From: an uncultured Eubacteriales bacterium
GTDB lineage: Bacteria; Bacillota; Clostridia; Christensenellales; Aristaeellaceae
DNA: 64,000 nt
Assembly (NCBI GenBank): GCA_902793605.1
Contig: CADBEB010000012.1
Location: 1 to 64,000, forward strand
Direction: 5' to 3'
The notes below the pieces were generated by a model. The model had not been told where the DNA came from. It did not search any database and saw nothing but the letters and a program-made list of their open reading frames with translations. Numbering within the stretch: the stretch's first letter is position 1; the number at the start of each line of letters is the position of its first letter. The position numbers and the translations under genes are program-made. Below are positions 33,224-42,500 of this stretch, one piece after another.

Positions 33224-34096
33224 TTATGGTTCCCCGATGTTCTCCAGCGTTATCACGCAGGCCAGAAAGAAGCTGACGCTGCTGCGTACGGCGGGGTCTT
33301 CCCTCAGGACTTCCATGGTTCCAGCCACGCCGGCATCATGATAATCGCCGTCCAGGTTCTCTTCTTCCTTCAGCAGCCGCAGCGCTTCCGCGGTGACAGC
33401 CGGTTCGTTGGCGTCAAACGCGGCAAGCTCCTCCTTCGAGAGCAGTTCCCGAGCCGCCAGCATATTTTTGCCGAGCTCGTCCGTGTCCACCAGCCAGAGG
33501 GCGTTTTCAAAACAGAAGGAATAAACGTCATATACAGCCTTTGCCCGCTTCAGGCCCGCGCCGGCTGTCCCGTCCTCCGCCGCGGCAACTGCGCGGAAGT
33601 ATCCGTCAGCCAGTTCCTGCGCTGAAGGCGCCTGAACCGTATCGCGGGTAAGCTTCATTTCCGCGGCCGCAGGCAGATAGGAATCCTCCCATTTCAGCGT
33701 TCCGCCGTCCGTCGGCGTGAAACGACCCTTCCCATGCTCCTCCAGAAGTTCGGTTTTCCCGCCTTCCTTGCCGTCCTCCGCGTTAAAACGGATATAAAGA
33801 CCGTTGTCATAGGCAATGCCCCCGCCGTCCTCACGGGCGACCATGCGATAGCTGTCAAAGGAGTCCGCGGAGTTGCTCCAGGTCATGCAGATGATATACT
33901 GCCCGGATGCCTTCTCGCCCATCAGGTCGCCGGACCAGGCTTCAAAGTCGCGCATAATCTCTATATTCGCACGGTCAAAGGCCGGATCGCTCCAGCGTCC
34001 CGTCAAATCCGGTAGTCCCGTTTTCTCCGCCATTCCCGCAAGCGGCAGCAGGCAGGCAAGCAGCACGGCAAGCATCATGGAAACCAGTTTCTTCAT
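33224..34096 (-). CDS. secreted protein of unknown function
   Basis: A 290-aa exported protein. The signal peptide covers about 1-23 (KKLVSMMLAVLLACLLPLAG, cleavage after GMA). The first mature domain (about 30-150) is beta-rich and lipocalin-like in look (LTGRWSDPAFDRANIEIMRD ... YLPAAAEMKLTRD). The second half is helical and acidic. No active site is recognised. GGAGGTAG precedes the ATG at 34096. It sits directly upstream of the clostripain gene in the same direction, so joint expression is likely and it might be a substrate, chaperone or inhibitor of the protease; that is only positional inference. Confidence 0.7.
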   Translation of the reverse strand: MKKLVSMMLAVLLACLLPLAGMAEKTGLPDLTGRWSDPAFDRANIEIMRDFEAWSGDLMGEKASGQYIICMTWSNSADSFDSYRMVAREDGGGIAYDNGLYIRFNAEDGKEGGKTELLEEHGKGRFTPTDGGTLKWEDSYLPAAAEMKLTRDTVQAPSAQELADGYFRAVAAAEDGTAGAGLKRAKAVYDVYSFCFENALWLVDTDELGKNMLAARELLSKEELAAFDANEPAVTAEALRLLKEEENLDGDYHDAGVAGTMEVLREDPAVRSSVSFFLACVITLENIGEP

Positions 34097-34212
34097 GGGG
34101 CTACCTCCGTTTTCTTTTGATTTATTCACGGTGCCTGTCGGGCGCCGGCCCGGATTGCCACAGTGACCGGTCTGAAGCCTGCACCTTAATGAACATGTAT
34201 GCCTTTCTGTGA

Positions 34213-35007
34213 CTACTTCATATGCACATCCATCTGGGGATAAGGAATGTTGATACCCGCCTTGTCCAGGGCACGTTTGCCGTTATCCAGCATACGGAAA
34301 TATACCGGCCAGTAGTCCGACGCGTTTACCCAGACCCGGACCGTGAAATCCAGCGAACTGTCACCGCACTTGAGCAGATTGACCGTCGGCGCCGGATCTT
34401 TAAGGAGCGCTTTCTCATCCGAAACCACCCGGTCCAGTACTTCGTAAACCTGATCCATGTCGCTTTCATAGCCGACGGAGAAAGTCAGGTCCAGCCGCCG
34501 GGTTCCTTCCCGGGTGAAATTGACGATCGCAGTATTGGTCAGGCTGCCGTTGGGCAGATGAACAAGCCGGTTATCAATGGTGACGAGCTCCGTATAGAAC
34601 GCCCCGATGGATTTCACGCTGCCCTCGTTATCTCCGATTTTCACATATTCCCCGGCCTTGATCGGTTTGAACAGCAGCAGGATAAACCCGCCGATCAGGT
34701 TTCCCAGGGCGCCCTGCATGGCCAGGCTGATCGCAACGCCGGCGGAACCGAACAGCGTAATGATCGATGTCATGGGGATCCCCATCGTGTTTGCGGCGGT
34801 CATGATCACAATCACATACAGCAGGATCCGGATCAGGTTTTTGATGAATCCCCGCAGCGTGGGCTCGAGCTTCATCTTCGCTTCATAGCGTTCAAAAAGC
34901 TTCATCACCCAGTGAACAAGAAACAGGCCGATCGCCAGTGCCACAAGGCCGCGCAGCAGGTCAACCCCGGCCGTTGTAAAAAAATTCCTGACGCTGTCCC
35001 AGTTCAT
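34213..35007 (-). CDS. MscS-family mechanosensitive channel, short type
   Basis: A 264-aa channel with the minimal MscS layout: membrane helices at about 15-35, 58-78 and the glycine/alanine-rich pore helix 82-110 (LFGSAGVAISLAMQGALGNL), then the beta domain (KAGEYVKIGDNEGSVKSIG) and the alpha/beta vestibule. It is closer to the E. coli MscS size than the 15.6-kb paralogue. A G-rich stretch (GGGGG) precedes the ATG. It releases osmolytes on hypo-osmotic shock. Confidence 0.92.
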   Translation of the reverse strand: MNWDSVRNFFTTAGVDLLRGLVALAIGLFLVHWVMKLFERYEAKMKLEPTLRGFIKNLIRILLYVIVIMTAANTMGIPMTSIITLFGSAGVAISLAMQGALGNLIGGFILLLFKPIKAGEYVKIGDNEGSVKSIGAFYTELVTIDNRLVHLPNGSLTNTAIVNFTREGTRRLDLTFSVGYESDMDQVYEVLDRVVSDEKALLKDPAPTVNLLKCGDSSLDFTVRVWVNASDYWPVYFRMLDNGKRALDKAGINIPYPQMDVHMK

Positions 35008-35171
35008 TTTTGTACCCCCATCTTTTCTGCCCGGTGTTCCGTCTGACCAACCGGCGTCTGTCTATACCGCATCTGTACCTTTTTCATACCCATCATATCA
35101 CAATTCTCTTTCTGTTTCATCCCGTTCTGATAAAGGATGATTACGGTTGCAGTATAAAAGCACTTGAAAAC

Positions 35172-35200
35172 AGAAAAACTCCTTGCATATCAAGGAGTTT
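35172..35200 (-). terminator. original terminator of tRNA-Ser
   Basis: AAACTCCTTG/CAAGGAGTTT around CATAT, with the T-rich side on the minus strand. It lies just outside the left end of island 2, where tRNA-Ser transcription would have stopped before integration. Confidence 0.7.
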
Positions 35201-35204
35201 GAAA

Positions 35205-35225
35205 GCGGAGCGGGTGGGATTCGAA
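35205..35225. repeat. left attachment repeat of island 2 (tRNA-Ser 3' end)
   Basis: 21 bp identical to 52485-52505, the 3' end and T-arm of tRNA-Ser(CGA). Divergence begins right after GATTCGAA. Confidence 0.88.
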
Positions 35226-35363
35226 TTCGTACTTTTGTCAAAATTGGGTGATTTTACATGATTTTTAAAATCATCCAGCACCTTTCTCATCAACACCTTT
35301 ATGCCATTAGATGACATATGATGGCTTTACCAAAAATAACATGATTTGACGGAAAACAGGTCA

Positions 35364-35384
35364 ATAAGGGTAAATATAAGGGTA
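35364..35384 (+). repeat. integrase arm-type sites, left end of island 2
   Basis: ATAAGGGTA at 35364-35372 and 35376-35384, 12 bp apart; the same word occurs three times near the right end (52403-52433). No gene lies in 35226-35445. Confidence 0.6.
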
Positions 35385-35445
35385 TGAATTTCACGAAAAA
35401 ACCCATTCCAGAAAACACATTCCCATGCCAAACATTACAAAATGA

Positions 35446-35829
35446 TTAATCCGATATCCTGTTATTGCTTATTATTTCGGGTTGATCAATTATCTTGGCT
35501 GAGACCAAGTCAAAAACAGCGACTTGCTTCTGTGAATCTATCCACCCTGGGATCCGATATGACCGATTCAGGTCCCAGTGATAAAGACTTGCCAGGACAT
35601 GACAGAGTTTATAGCTATGGATCTCACAACTCATGTTGCCATGATAAACTTGCGGTGAAACCCCATGTGACTTGAGATCACGTTTGCCATAGGGTATCAG
35701 TAACAACGACTTTCCATCTGAAGAAATCATAAAACAAATCCTGGGTGGACAGCCTATACCATGCAAAGCAGAAATAAACACGTGAATACGATAATTCTTT
35801 AGATAAAAAGATATGAAAGTCTCTTTCAT
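35446..35829 (-). CDS. stand-alone recombinase-associated domain protein C (shortest)
   Basis: A 127-aa protein carrying the C-terminal half of the domain also found at the C-terminus of the serine recombinase (36903-38720) and in the two proteins between. Shared positions include SSDGKSLLLIPYG (aligned with AERKIAIRPC in the recombinase) and SCEIHSYKLCHVLASLYHWD with the following SYRIPGW (aligned with LNCQHFGTALYSIMNWS and IYRVRGIW). The N-terminal half of the domain is poorly conserved or missing. The ATG at 35829 overlaps the preceding stop (ATGA), so translation is coupled. Function unknown. Confidence 0.65.
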   Translation of the reverse strand: MKETFISFYLKNYRIHVFISALHGIGCPPRICFMISSDGKSLLLIPYGKRDLKSHGVSPQVYHGNMSCEIHSYKLCHVLASLYHWDLNRSYRIPGWIDSQKQVAVFDLVSAKIIDQPEIISNNRISD

Positions 35830-36284
35830 GTTTTCTGCGCCTTCGTTCTTGATCCATACGGCCAACTGTCCGGAGAATTGAAGTCAAAAAATAGCATGAC
35901 CTTCTGATCAGAAACAACAATCTGACCGGTTGATTTATAAACACGATCAGCATTCCACCCCCACATTTGAAAAAGCTTTTCAGCAAATGCCCTGCACTCC
36001 AGCTTCCGGCCATGAGGTTCTTTCCCGCTCAACATCCACCTGATGCTATCTTTATCCTTAGCGCTGACTGGAATTAGCAAAATCCCTTTTGTCTGAGAGT
36101 TGACTTCCATACGAACCCGTTCACAGTTGTTCAAAGCATTAACCGCTGCTTTGCTGAAGGATATCTGGTCGATCCATAGTGTAATCGTCGGAGCATCAGC
36201 TCGTTGATAGTTGCAGAATAGATCTGAACTTACTACCTGAAATCCTTCCATGTTAATGTCCTGTACCTCATCCAACAGTCCCAT
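35826..36284 (-). CDS. stand-alone recombinase-associated domain protein B
   Basis: A 152-aa protein consisting almost only of the domain fused to the serine recombinase upstream in the operon. Conserved positions seen are GFQVV (14-18), PTITLW.D.ISF (32-43), ILLIPVS (68-74), DSIRW (79-83), LECRAFAEKLFQMWGW (95-110) and VYKSTG (115-120). No catalytic residues are evident. It follows the 201-aa paralogue by 12 bp. I know no name for this domain; a role in DNA site choice or assembly with the recombinase is a guess from co-occurrence. Confidence 0.7.
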   Translation of the reverse strand: MGLLDEVQDINMEGFQVVSSDLFCNYQRADAPTITLWIDQISFSKAAVNALNNCERVRMEVNSQTKGILLIPVSAKDKDSIRWMLSGKEPHGRKLECRAFAEKLFQMWGWNADRVYKSTGQIVVSDQKVMLFFDFNSPDSWPYGSRTKAQKT

Positions 36285-36296
36285 GGCTTGCCCTCC

Positions 36297-36902
36297 TTAT
36301 GCCTTGTCAGTTGTGATGTATCCGTCTGCCAGATCAATCTTGTAGGAATCCTCATGCTGTTCAACTGGGATACCAAAGTAATCCCGCCATTCTCCGGGAA
36401 GATAAGAACCCTTTCGCTTTCCACCGGCGACAAACAGTTCAAAATCTGTCAATTTGAACAGAAACAGCACTTCATCGTTATAAGAAGCAGGCTTTCCAAG
36501 CATTTTGTAACGATACTGTTTATCCCATCCCATCAGGTCAAAAACCTTTGCCGCAAAGATCCTGCATAGAAGGTCCCTGTTGACAAGTTCTTCTTCCTTC
36601 CCTCCTCTGGCCCAGCGTAGAGAATCCGGCGCGTCCGGTTCACAGGGGCGGATGATCAGACGTTTCTGTTCCGGATGAATCAAGATCTGTATATGCGTGA
36701 CACCTGGAAAGCGACGAAGGCAGGCCATGTTGAATTTGATCCGGTTCTCCCAGATCGTAATGGCAGGCTCCCGTGTATGAGCAAACAGTTCCGCTTTCGT
36801 CACCTGGTAACCCGCCAGATCCAGTAACGTTTCTGCTTCCCCATCCTCTTCCATGAGCATCTTCGCGCCCGCAAAAATCTCATCGTTCTGCTTCTCACTC
36901 AT
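36297..36902 (-). CDS. stand-alone recombinase-associated domain protein A
   Basis: A 201-aa protein. From about residue 31 it aligns with the recombinase C-terminus: GYQVTK (31-36), PAITIWENRIKFN (46-58), CLRRF...HIQILIHPEQKRLIIRPC (61-87), DSLRW (93-97), LLCRIFAAKVFDLMGWD (111-127), and a second block LPGEWRDYFG (168-177) matching CPEEWTDDFG of the recombinase. It begins one base after the recombinase stop, so the two are coupled. The match over about 150 residues shows duplication of the recombinase tail without its catalytic domain. Confidence 0.75.
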   Translation of the reverse strand: MSEKQNDEIFAGAKMLMEEDGEAETLLDLAGYQVTKAELFAHTREPAITIWENRIKFNMACLRRFPGVTHIQILIHPEQKRLIIRPCEPDAPDSLRWARGGKEEELVNRDLLCRIFAAKVFDLMGWDKQYRYKMLGKPASYNDEVLFLFKLTDFELFVAGGKRKGSYLPGEWRDYFGIPVEQHEDSYKIDLADGYITTDKA

Positions 36903-38720
36903 TTACGCGTTTCCGTTCCTCTCCAATAGTTCATCCAGGGATACCTGCAGTTCCTCTGCACTGGGAAGAATAAACTGCTCCATGCCCGGGACCGGAACAC
37001 TCTCTGCTTCCGTCTGCCATTCAGAATCGGGAGCAAGGTAATAAAACCCGTTCTCCAGGACATGTGCATAGAATTCATCCCCAAAGTCATCCGTCCACTC
37101 CTCCGGACATAGCTCAACACGGCGTTTGGTCTTGCTCTCTCCCTCCTGTGTAATCAGAACAGCCGGCACGGCATTCGTCAGATTGAAGACAATAATCTGT
37201 TCCGCTCTGCGCCTGGCCCAGATGCCGCGTACCCGGTAAATATAATCCGGCGACCAGTTCATGATGCTGTACAGTGCAGTTCCGAAGTGTTGGCAGTTCA
37301 GCGACTTTGAATAAATCGGTTTCTCCGGATCTGGGTGCCAGCGGATACTGTGAACATCCTTTTCCCTGCATGGACGGATAGCAATCTTCCTTTCTGCCGG
37401 ATGAAGCAGTAACTGGATGTTGCTGACTGCTTCAAATTTCTTCATGCAGAAAAGGTTGAAAGAGATCCGGTTACCGGAAATGGTAATGGCTGGCCCTTCA
37501 TACCGGACCTGTGTAAACTGATTCCGTACCACCTGATAACCGTCCAGGTCGAAAGCGCTGAGCATTTTCTTTTCAATCTGCCTTGGCTTTAGCACCTTGG
37601 TGACGGTATTGGAAATATCGTAATACACATTCGGATCGTCGTTGATCCAATGATGATTGATCGGTATATATCCCCGAAAAAAACCTTCATCGATCACATG
37701 CAGGGCAGGCAGGCCGCCCTGAACATGATGCTTCCGGTTCTCGATCAGCACCTGTACCGCTTCAAACTTCTCTATGGAGATAATCGCCGGATGCCGGTCC
37801 CGATACAGATACTGGTCCCTATCCTGCCGGTTCCGTTTGTGCTTGTGTTCATACAAATCCGATGTAAAGGTCTTCCATGTCAGCACACTGCCGCAGTACC
37901 GCTCATTAGTCAGAATGTACCCGATAACCCCTGATGTCCATTCAGCGCTGCCGGTCTTGGTCTGACAACCGATGTCTGTCAGAACGCAGGCAATCTCTTC
38001 CTGCGATCTGCCAGACAGATAAGCATCGTAGATGAATCGAACGATACAAGCTTCCGCCTCATTGATCACTAGCGGTGCATATTTGATATAGCGGCCAACA
38101 GCATCTCGCTGGCGGTCATAACCGAGCGGCGCCGGCGTGAGCAGTTTTCCGTCCTTAAACCGCTGGCTGAGAGACCAGTTCATGGCCTCGCTTTTTTTGA
38201 CGGATTCCTCCTGGGCGAATGTTGCAAGGAAAGAAAGCATCAGTTCACTGTTCTCCGCCAATGTGTAGAGGTTGTCTGTCTCAAAATAGACGCCAACTGG
38301 AGGCGTCAGTCTTTTCAGTTCACGGATCAGGGAAATACAGTCCACCAGATTCCTGGCGAACCGCGATACGCTTTTTGTAACTACCAGATCATATTCCCCT
38401 CGCTTGCAAGCCTCTATCATCTCATTGAAGGAATCCCTGTTCTTCAGTGACGTACCAGAGATTCCCTCATCAGCGTATATATGCCGTAGTTCCCAATTCG
38501 GATGATCATTCACAAGCTGTCTGTAATGCGCTTGTTGGAGTTCAAAGGAAGGAAGCTGCTCGTCGTTATCCGTGGATACACGGCAGTAAGCACAGACTCG
38601 AAAGAATTTATCCTTCTCGTTAGGGTTAATCTTCGGTCTGGCCGGAATGAAGGTTTTCTCCCCTCCATCCTCCCGCTGATAGATTTGTCGGAGCTCTTCC
38701 CTGTTATTACCGTCCTGCAT
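36903..38720 (-). CDS. large serine recombinase with novel C-terminal domain
   Basis: A 605-aa serine recombinase. The catalytic domain is at about 40-185, with nucleophile Ser49 in AYCRVST and the YADEGISGTS and TKSVSRFARN blocks. The recombinase domain is at about 190-330 (APLGYDRQRDAVGRY...ILTNERYCG). After about residue 385 there is no usual zinc ribbon/coiled coil; instead a domain of about 160 residues (392-550) is also encoded three times as separate genes downstream. The tail ends with a helical segment (SAEELQVSLDELLERNG). GAGGGG lies 6 bp before the ATG. The tyrosine integrase at 50 kb already explains tRNA insertion, so this enzyme may act on another site. Confidence 0.9.
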   Translation of the reverse strand: MQDGNNREELRQIYQREDGGEKTFIPARPKINPNEKDKFFRVCAYCRVSTDNDEQLPSFELQQAHYRQLVNDHPNWELRHIYADEGISGTSLKNRDSFNEMIEACKRGEYDLVVTKSVSRFARNLVDCISLIRELKRLTPPVGVYFETDNLYTLAENSELMLSFLATFAQEESVKKSEAMNWSLSQRFKDGKLLTPAPLGYDRQRDAVGRYIKYAPLVINEAEACIVRFIYDAYLSGRSQEEIACVLTDIGCQTKTGSAEWTSGVIGYILTNERYCGSVLTWKTFTSDLYEHKHKRNRQDRDQYLYRDRHPAIISIEKFEAVQVLIENRKHHVQGGLPALHVIDEGFFRGYIPINHHWINDDPNVYYDISNTVTKVLKPRQIEKKMLSAFDLDGYQVVRNQFTQVRYEGPAITISGNRISFNLFCMKKFEAVSNIQLLLHPAERKIAIRPCREKDVHSIRWHPDPEKPIYSKSLNCQHFGTALYSIMNWSPDYIYRVRGIWARRRAEQIIVFNLTNAVPAVLITQEGESKTKRRVELCPEEWTDDFGDEFYAHVLENGFYYLAPDSEWQTEAESVPVPGMEQFILPSAEELQVSLDELLERNGNA

Positions 38721-38731
38721 TCAGATTCCCC

Positions 38732-39046
38732 TCAGTTCGAAAAAAGGTTCTCATTCTTTTTTGTCATTTCTTCCACCAATTCACAGATCAGCATTGCTTC
38801 ATGATCAGTAAGGCCGGAAATATCAACAGACCGGTTGTCTGTGATTCCCAACAAATAATCCGTACTGACCCGGTAAAGTCTTGCCAAACGAACCATCATT
38901 CCGAGGGATGGCTCCCGTGTGCCATTCTCATAAGTTGAAATAGCATTTCGATTGACACCCACAAGTTGTGCGACCTGGTCCTGCTTCAGATGCAGTTCCT
39001 CTCGCTTTTCCTTCAGCCGAGCAGAAATAAACAAATTTGAAACCAT
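38732..39046 (-). CDS. Xre-family regulator heading the recombinase operon
   Basis: A 104-aa regulator with a Cro/C1-type HTH (about residues 8-62: LKEKREELHLKQDQVAQLVGV, then RNAISTYENGTREPSLGMM). The C-terminal 40 residues are acidic and helical, perhaps for dimerisation. The ATG at 39046 follows GAGGCGGTG; an earlier in-frame start at 39133 is unsupported. It is transcribed from a strong promoter with a palindrome in the spacer (39204-39232), likely its own operator, and lies 11 bp before the recombinase gene. Confidence 0.85.
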   Translation of the reverse strand: MVSNLFISARLKEKREELHLKQDQVAQLVGVNRNAISTYENGTREPSLGMMVRLARLYRVSTDYLLGITDNRSVDISGLTDHEAMLICELVEEMTKKNENLFSN

Positions 39047-39203
39047 AATGCACCGCCTCTCAATGCACAGACATGAGTATAGCGGGATTAAGTCTCCAGA
39101 AGGGAGACCTCTGTCACCTTTTCGGATACCCATCTGTTGTATGATTCATTGCAGAGAGCAGCATGTCAGCTGATTGTTTAGCACTCAGATCAATGTATTT
39201 AAA

Positions 39204-39232
39204 ATTATACTCAATATATTGAGCATAGTCAA
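39204..39232 (-). promoter_or_regulatory. promoter with operator palindrome in its spacer
   Basis: Minus strand: TTGACT (39227-39232), 17-bp spacer, TATAAT (39204-39209). The spacer contains the perfect palindrome CTCAATATATTGAG (39210-39223). TTGAGCAT recurs at 39219 and 39238. It drives the Xre-recombinase operon and can also control the divergent HTH-helicase operon. Confidence 0.75.
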
Positions 39233-39287
39233 CAGTTTGAGCATGGTAGGATTTATACAGAATTTCTGGCAAAGAGGATAGTCTGTT

Positions 39288-39497
39288 ATGATCATATATG
39301 ATCCGATGTGGAAAACGCTCAATGACAAGGACATATCCACATATGATTTGATTTATAAATATGGGTTGTCCGCCAATACAATCCACCGGATCAAAAATGG
39401 AAAAGCAGTCACAACAACTACATTGAATGAATTGTGCTTTATTCTGAAATGCTCTATTTCGGATCTGATCGAATACCGGGAATCAGAAGAAGATTGA
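39288..39497 (+). CDS. small Cro/C1-type HTH regulator
   Basis: A 69-aa protein, essentially one HTH domain (STYDLIYKYGLSANTIHRIK at about 17-36, then LNELCFILKCSISDLIEY). It is of the short Xre type often paired with defence operons or toxins. AGAGGATAG precedes the ATG. It is divergent from the Xre-recombinase operon and lies 15 bp before the helicase gene, so it probably autoregulates the helicase operon. Confidence 0.8.
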   Translation: MIIYDPMWKTLNDKDISTYDLIYKYGLSANTIHRIKNGKAVTTTTLNELCFILKCSISDLIEYRESEED

Positions 39498-39512
39498 CAC
39501 AGAGGAGTCTAC

Positions 39513-42500
39513 ATGATGAAGCCAGGGCTGTATGAGCAAATTGTCAGCCAATCCCTCTCCGAGGAATTGGCTTCTGTTGCCGAGCCCTTAAAAGCCATTG
39601 AACAGCTTGACAATGCTGAGGCTCCTCAGGCGCTGGCCGGTTATGTGGCAGAAGCAACCCGTTCCGCATTGGAAGCTATGCCGGAAGAGAATTCCGAAGC
39701 AAGGGTCGAACTGGTAAATGAAGTGATCCGCGTTCTGTCCAGGCAGAAAGAAGAATTGGAGCAGCGCTCTGTTGAGAGTCCTGCCCGGAGACTTCTTCAG
39801 GTCCTGAAGCCGGATGATCCTGACATGATCACCGGCATGACAGCTGCAAAGATGCCGAGGCCGGAAACCCCAATGGCCACCAGCAGCCTTTTTACTGGAT
39901 CAGCTCATGAACCGCCGATGTTCATGGAACTACAAAAAGAAATTGCCACTGCAGACCGCATCGATATGCTGGTATCCTTCATCAAATGGAGCGGATTGCG
40001 CCTGATCATCGATCAGTTGAAAGCGTTTACCCAGCGCGGCGGCAAACTTCGGGTGATCACGACTTCCTATATGGGTGCCACAGAAGTTAAAGCGGTGGAT
40101 GAACTGGCCACACTGCCCAATACAGAGATCAAAGTCAGCTATGACACAACCCGCACAAGACTTCACGCAAAAACATATGTCTTTTATCGCGACACCAGCT
40201 TTACAACAGCCTATGTCGGTTCCTCCAACCTGTCCAACGCTGCCATGTCAAACGGTCTGGAATGGAACCTGAAGCTAACAGCAAAGGATCAGCCGGATAC
40301 ACTGCGGAAGATCAACGTTACATTTGACAGCTACTGGAATTCCGACGAATTTGAATTCTATTCCACAGACGCGCATCAGCGGCTGGTAACAGCTCTGAAG
40401 GGAGAAAGGTATCACGCCTCTGATCCAGCGTTCTTCTTTGACATCCGTCCCTATCCCTATCAGCAGATGATCCTGGACCAGTTGAGGGCTGAGCGGGAGG
40501 TTCGGGGATATTACCGGAATCTGCTTGTCGCTGCCACCGGCACAGGAAAAACTGTCATCGCCGCGTTGGATTATCGCGGCTGGCAGAAAGCACATCCCCA
40601 GGATCATAATCGACTGCTGTTTATCGCCCACCGGGAAGAGATCCTGAAGCAAAGCATCGCAACATTCAGAGGTGTGCTGAAGGATCCGAATTTCGGAGAG
40701 CTCTGGGTGGGCCAATACAAAGCAGATAACCTGGATCATCTGTTCATTTCAGTGCAGACGATGAATTCCCAGGAACTGTGGAAGAGGCTGCCGGCAGACT
40801 ATTATGATTACATCATAATCGATGAAACACACCATGCTGCAGCAGATTCCTATGCGGAAGCAATTGAAACATTTAAGCCAAAGGTGCTGCTGGGATTAAC
40901 CGCCACTCCGGAACGCATGGACGGAAAAAGTATTCTCCGCTTCTTTGATTACCGGATCGCGGCGGAAATCCGTCTGCCGGAAGCCATTAACAGAAAACTG
41001 CTTTGCCCCTTCCAGTATTTCGGGGTGTCAGACACAGTGGATCTGGATGACTTGCGTTGGACGCGGGGTGGTTATGACAAAACTGAACTGAACAATATCT
41101 ATACCCTATCCGGAAAGGTCGCACAGCAGCGGGCGGATCATGTGCTGCGGAGCCTCAGCAGGTATGCAGCGGATATGGATGAAGTGAAAGCGCTTGGTTT
41201 CTGTGTGTCCGTGGATCATGCGCATTTCATGGCAGATTGGTTCAATGAGCATGGTGTCCCGTCCATGGCGTTAGACAGTCATACCAACGACGATCTCCGG
41301 AACGAAGCCCAGAAGAAATTGGTTGCCGGTGAGGTTCGCGTCATCTTTGTTGTGGATCTGTACAATGAAGGCGTTGACATCCCGGAAGTCAACACAGTGC
41401 TGTTCCTTCGACCAACTGAATCCCTGACGATCTTCCTTCAGCAGTTGGGTCGTGGCCTGCGCCTGAGCGAAAGCAAAGATTGCCTGACCGTGCTCGACTT
41501 CATCGGCGCTGCAAACCGGCGGTATAACTTTGAAGAGAAGTTCCTGGCAATGCTGGACGATCAGCATCACAGCGTAAAGGAAGAGATTGACAGAGGCTTC
41601 ACCGGCGTTCCGAAAGGCTGCTATATCCAACTGGAGAAAAAAGCCGCCCAGAGAGTGTTGGAGAATATCAGCCAGAGCTTCAGAGGCTACACAGAACTGG
41701 TCAACCGGATTAAGTGTTTCAAAGAGGATACCGGCGATGATATCACCTTTGAGCGATTCCTGGAGCGGTATCATTATGCTCCGGAAGATATTTACAGGAA
41801 GGACCTGTCTTTTGCCCGCCTGTGTGTAATGGCTGGAATCAAAGAAGATTTCAGGGAACCAGCAGAAGAGCAAATCAGCAAAGTCCTGTATCGTTTCGCT
41901 GCTATTGATTCCCGCCGGTGGATTGAGTTCATGCTGGATTACCTGCCCAGGATCACAGAGACAGATATACAAGGTCTGTCCGATCTACAACAGCGGATGC
42001 TGCGGATGACGTATATGACCATTTGGGATCAGTATGCAGATGACTGGGACAATGATACAGTCATGGAAAACCTCCTCAGCCTTGCTGATAGTCCGGTCAT
42101 GCTCCATGAATTGATCACACTCCTAAAATACCAGTTTGATCATATTGACTTTATCGACTCCTCTACTGACCTGGGCTTTGACTGCCCGTTGGATGTACAT
42201 TGTACCTATTCCCAGAGGCAGCTGTTGACAGCGTTGGATTACAGGAATTTCAGTGCCATGCGCCAGGGTGTTCTGTATATCCCAGAGAAAAAGATCGACC
42301 TGTTCCTGATCACCCTCGTCAAGAGTGAAAAGGATTATTCCCCGACTACCCTGTATGAGGATTATGCAATCAGCCGATCCCGCTTTCACTGGCAGAGCCA
42401 GTCCACAACCAGCGCTGATTCCCCGACTGGCCAGCGGTACATCCATCATCGGGAGACCGGAAACAGGATCATCCTGTTTGTCCGTGAATTCAAGCGGGAG

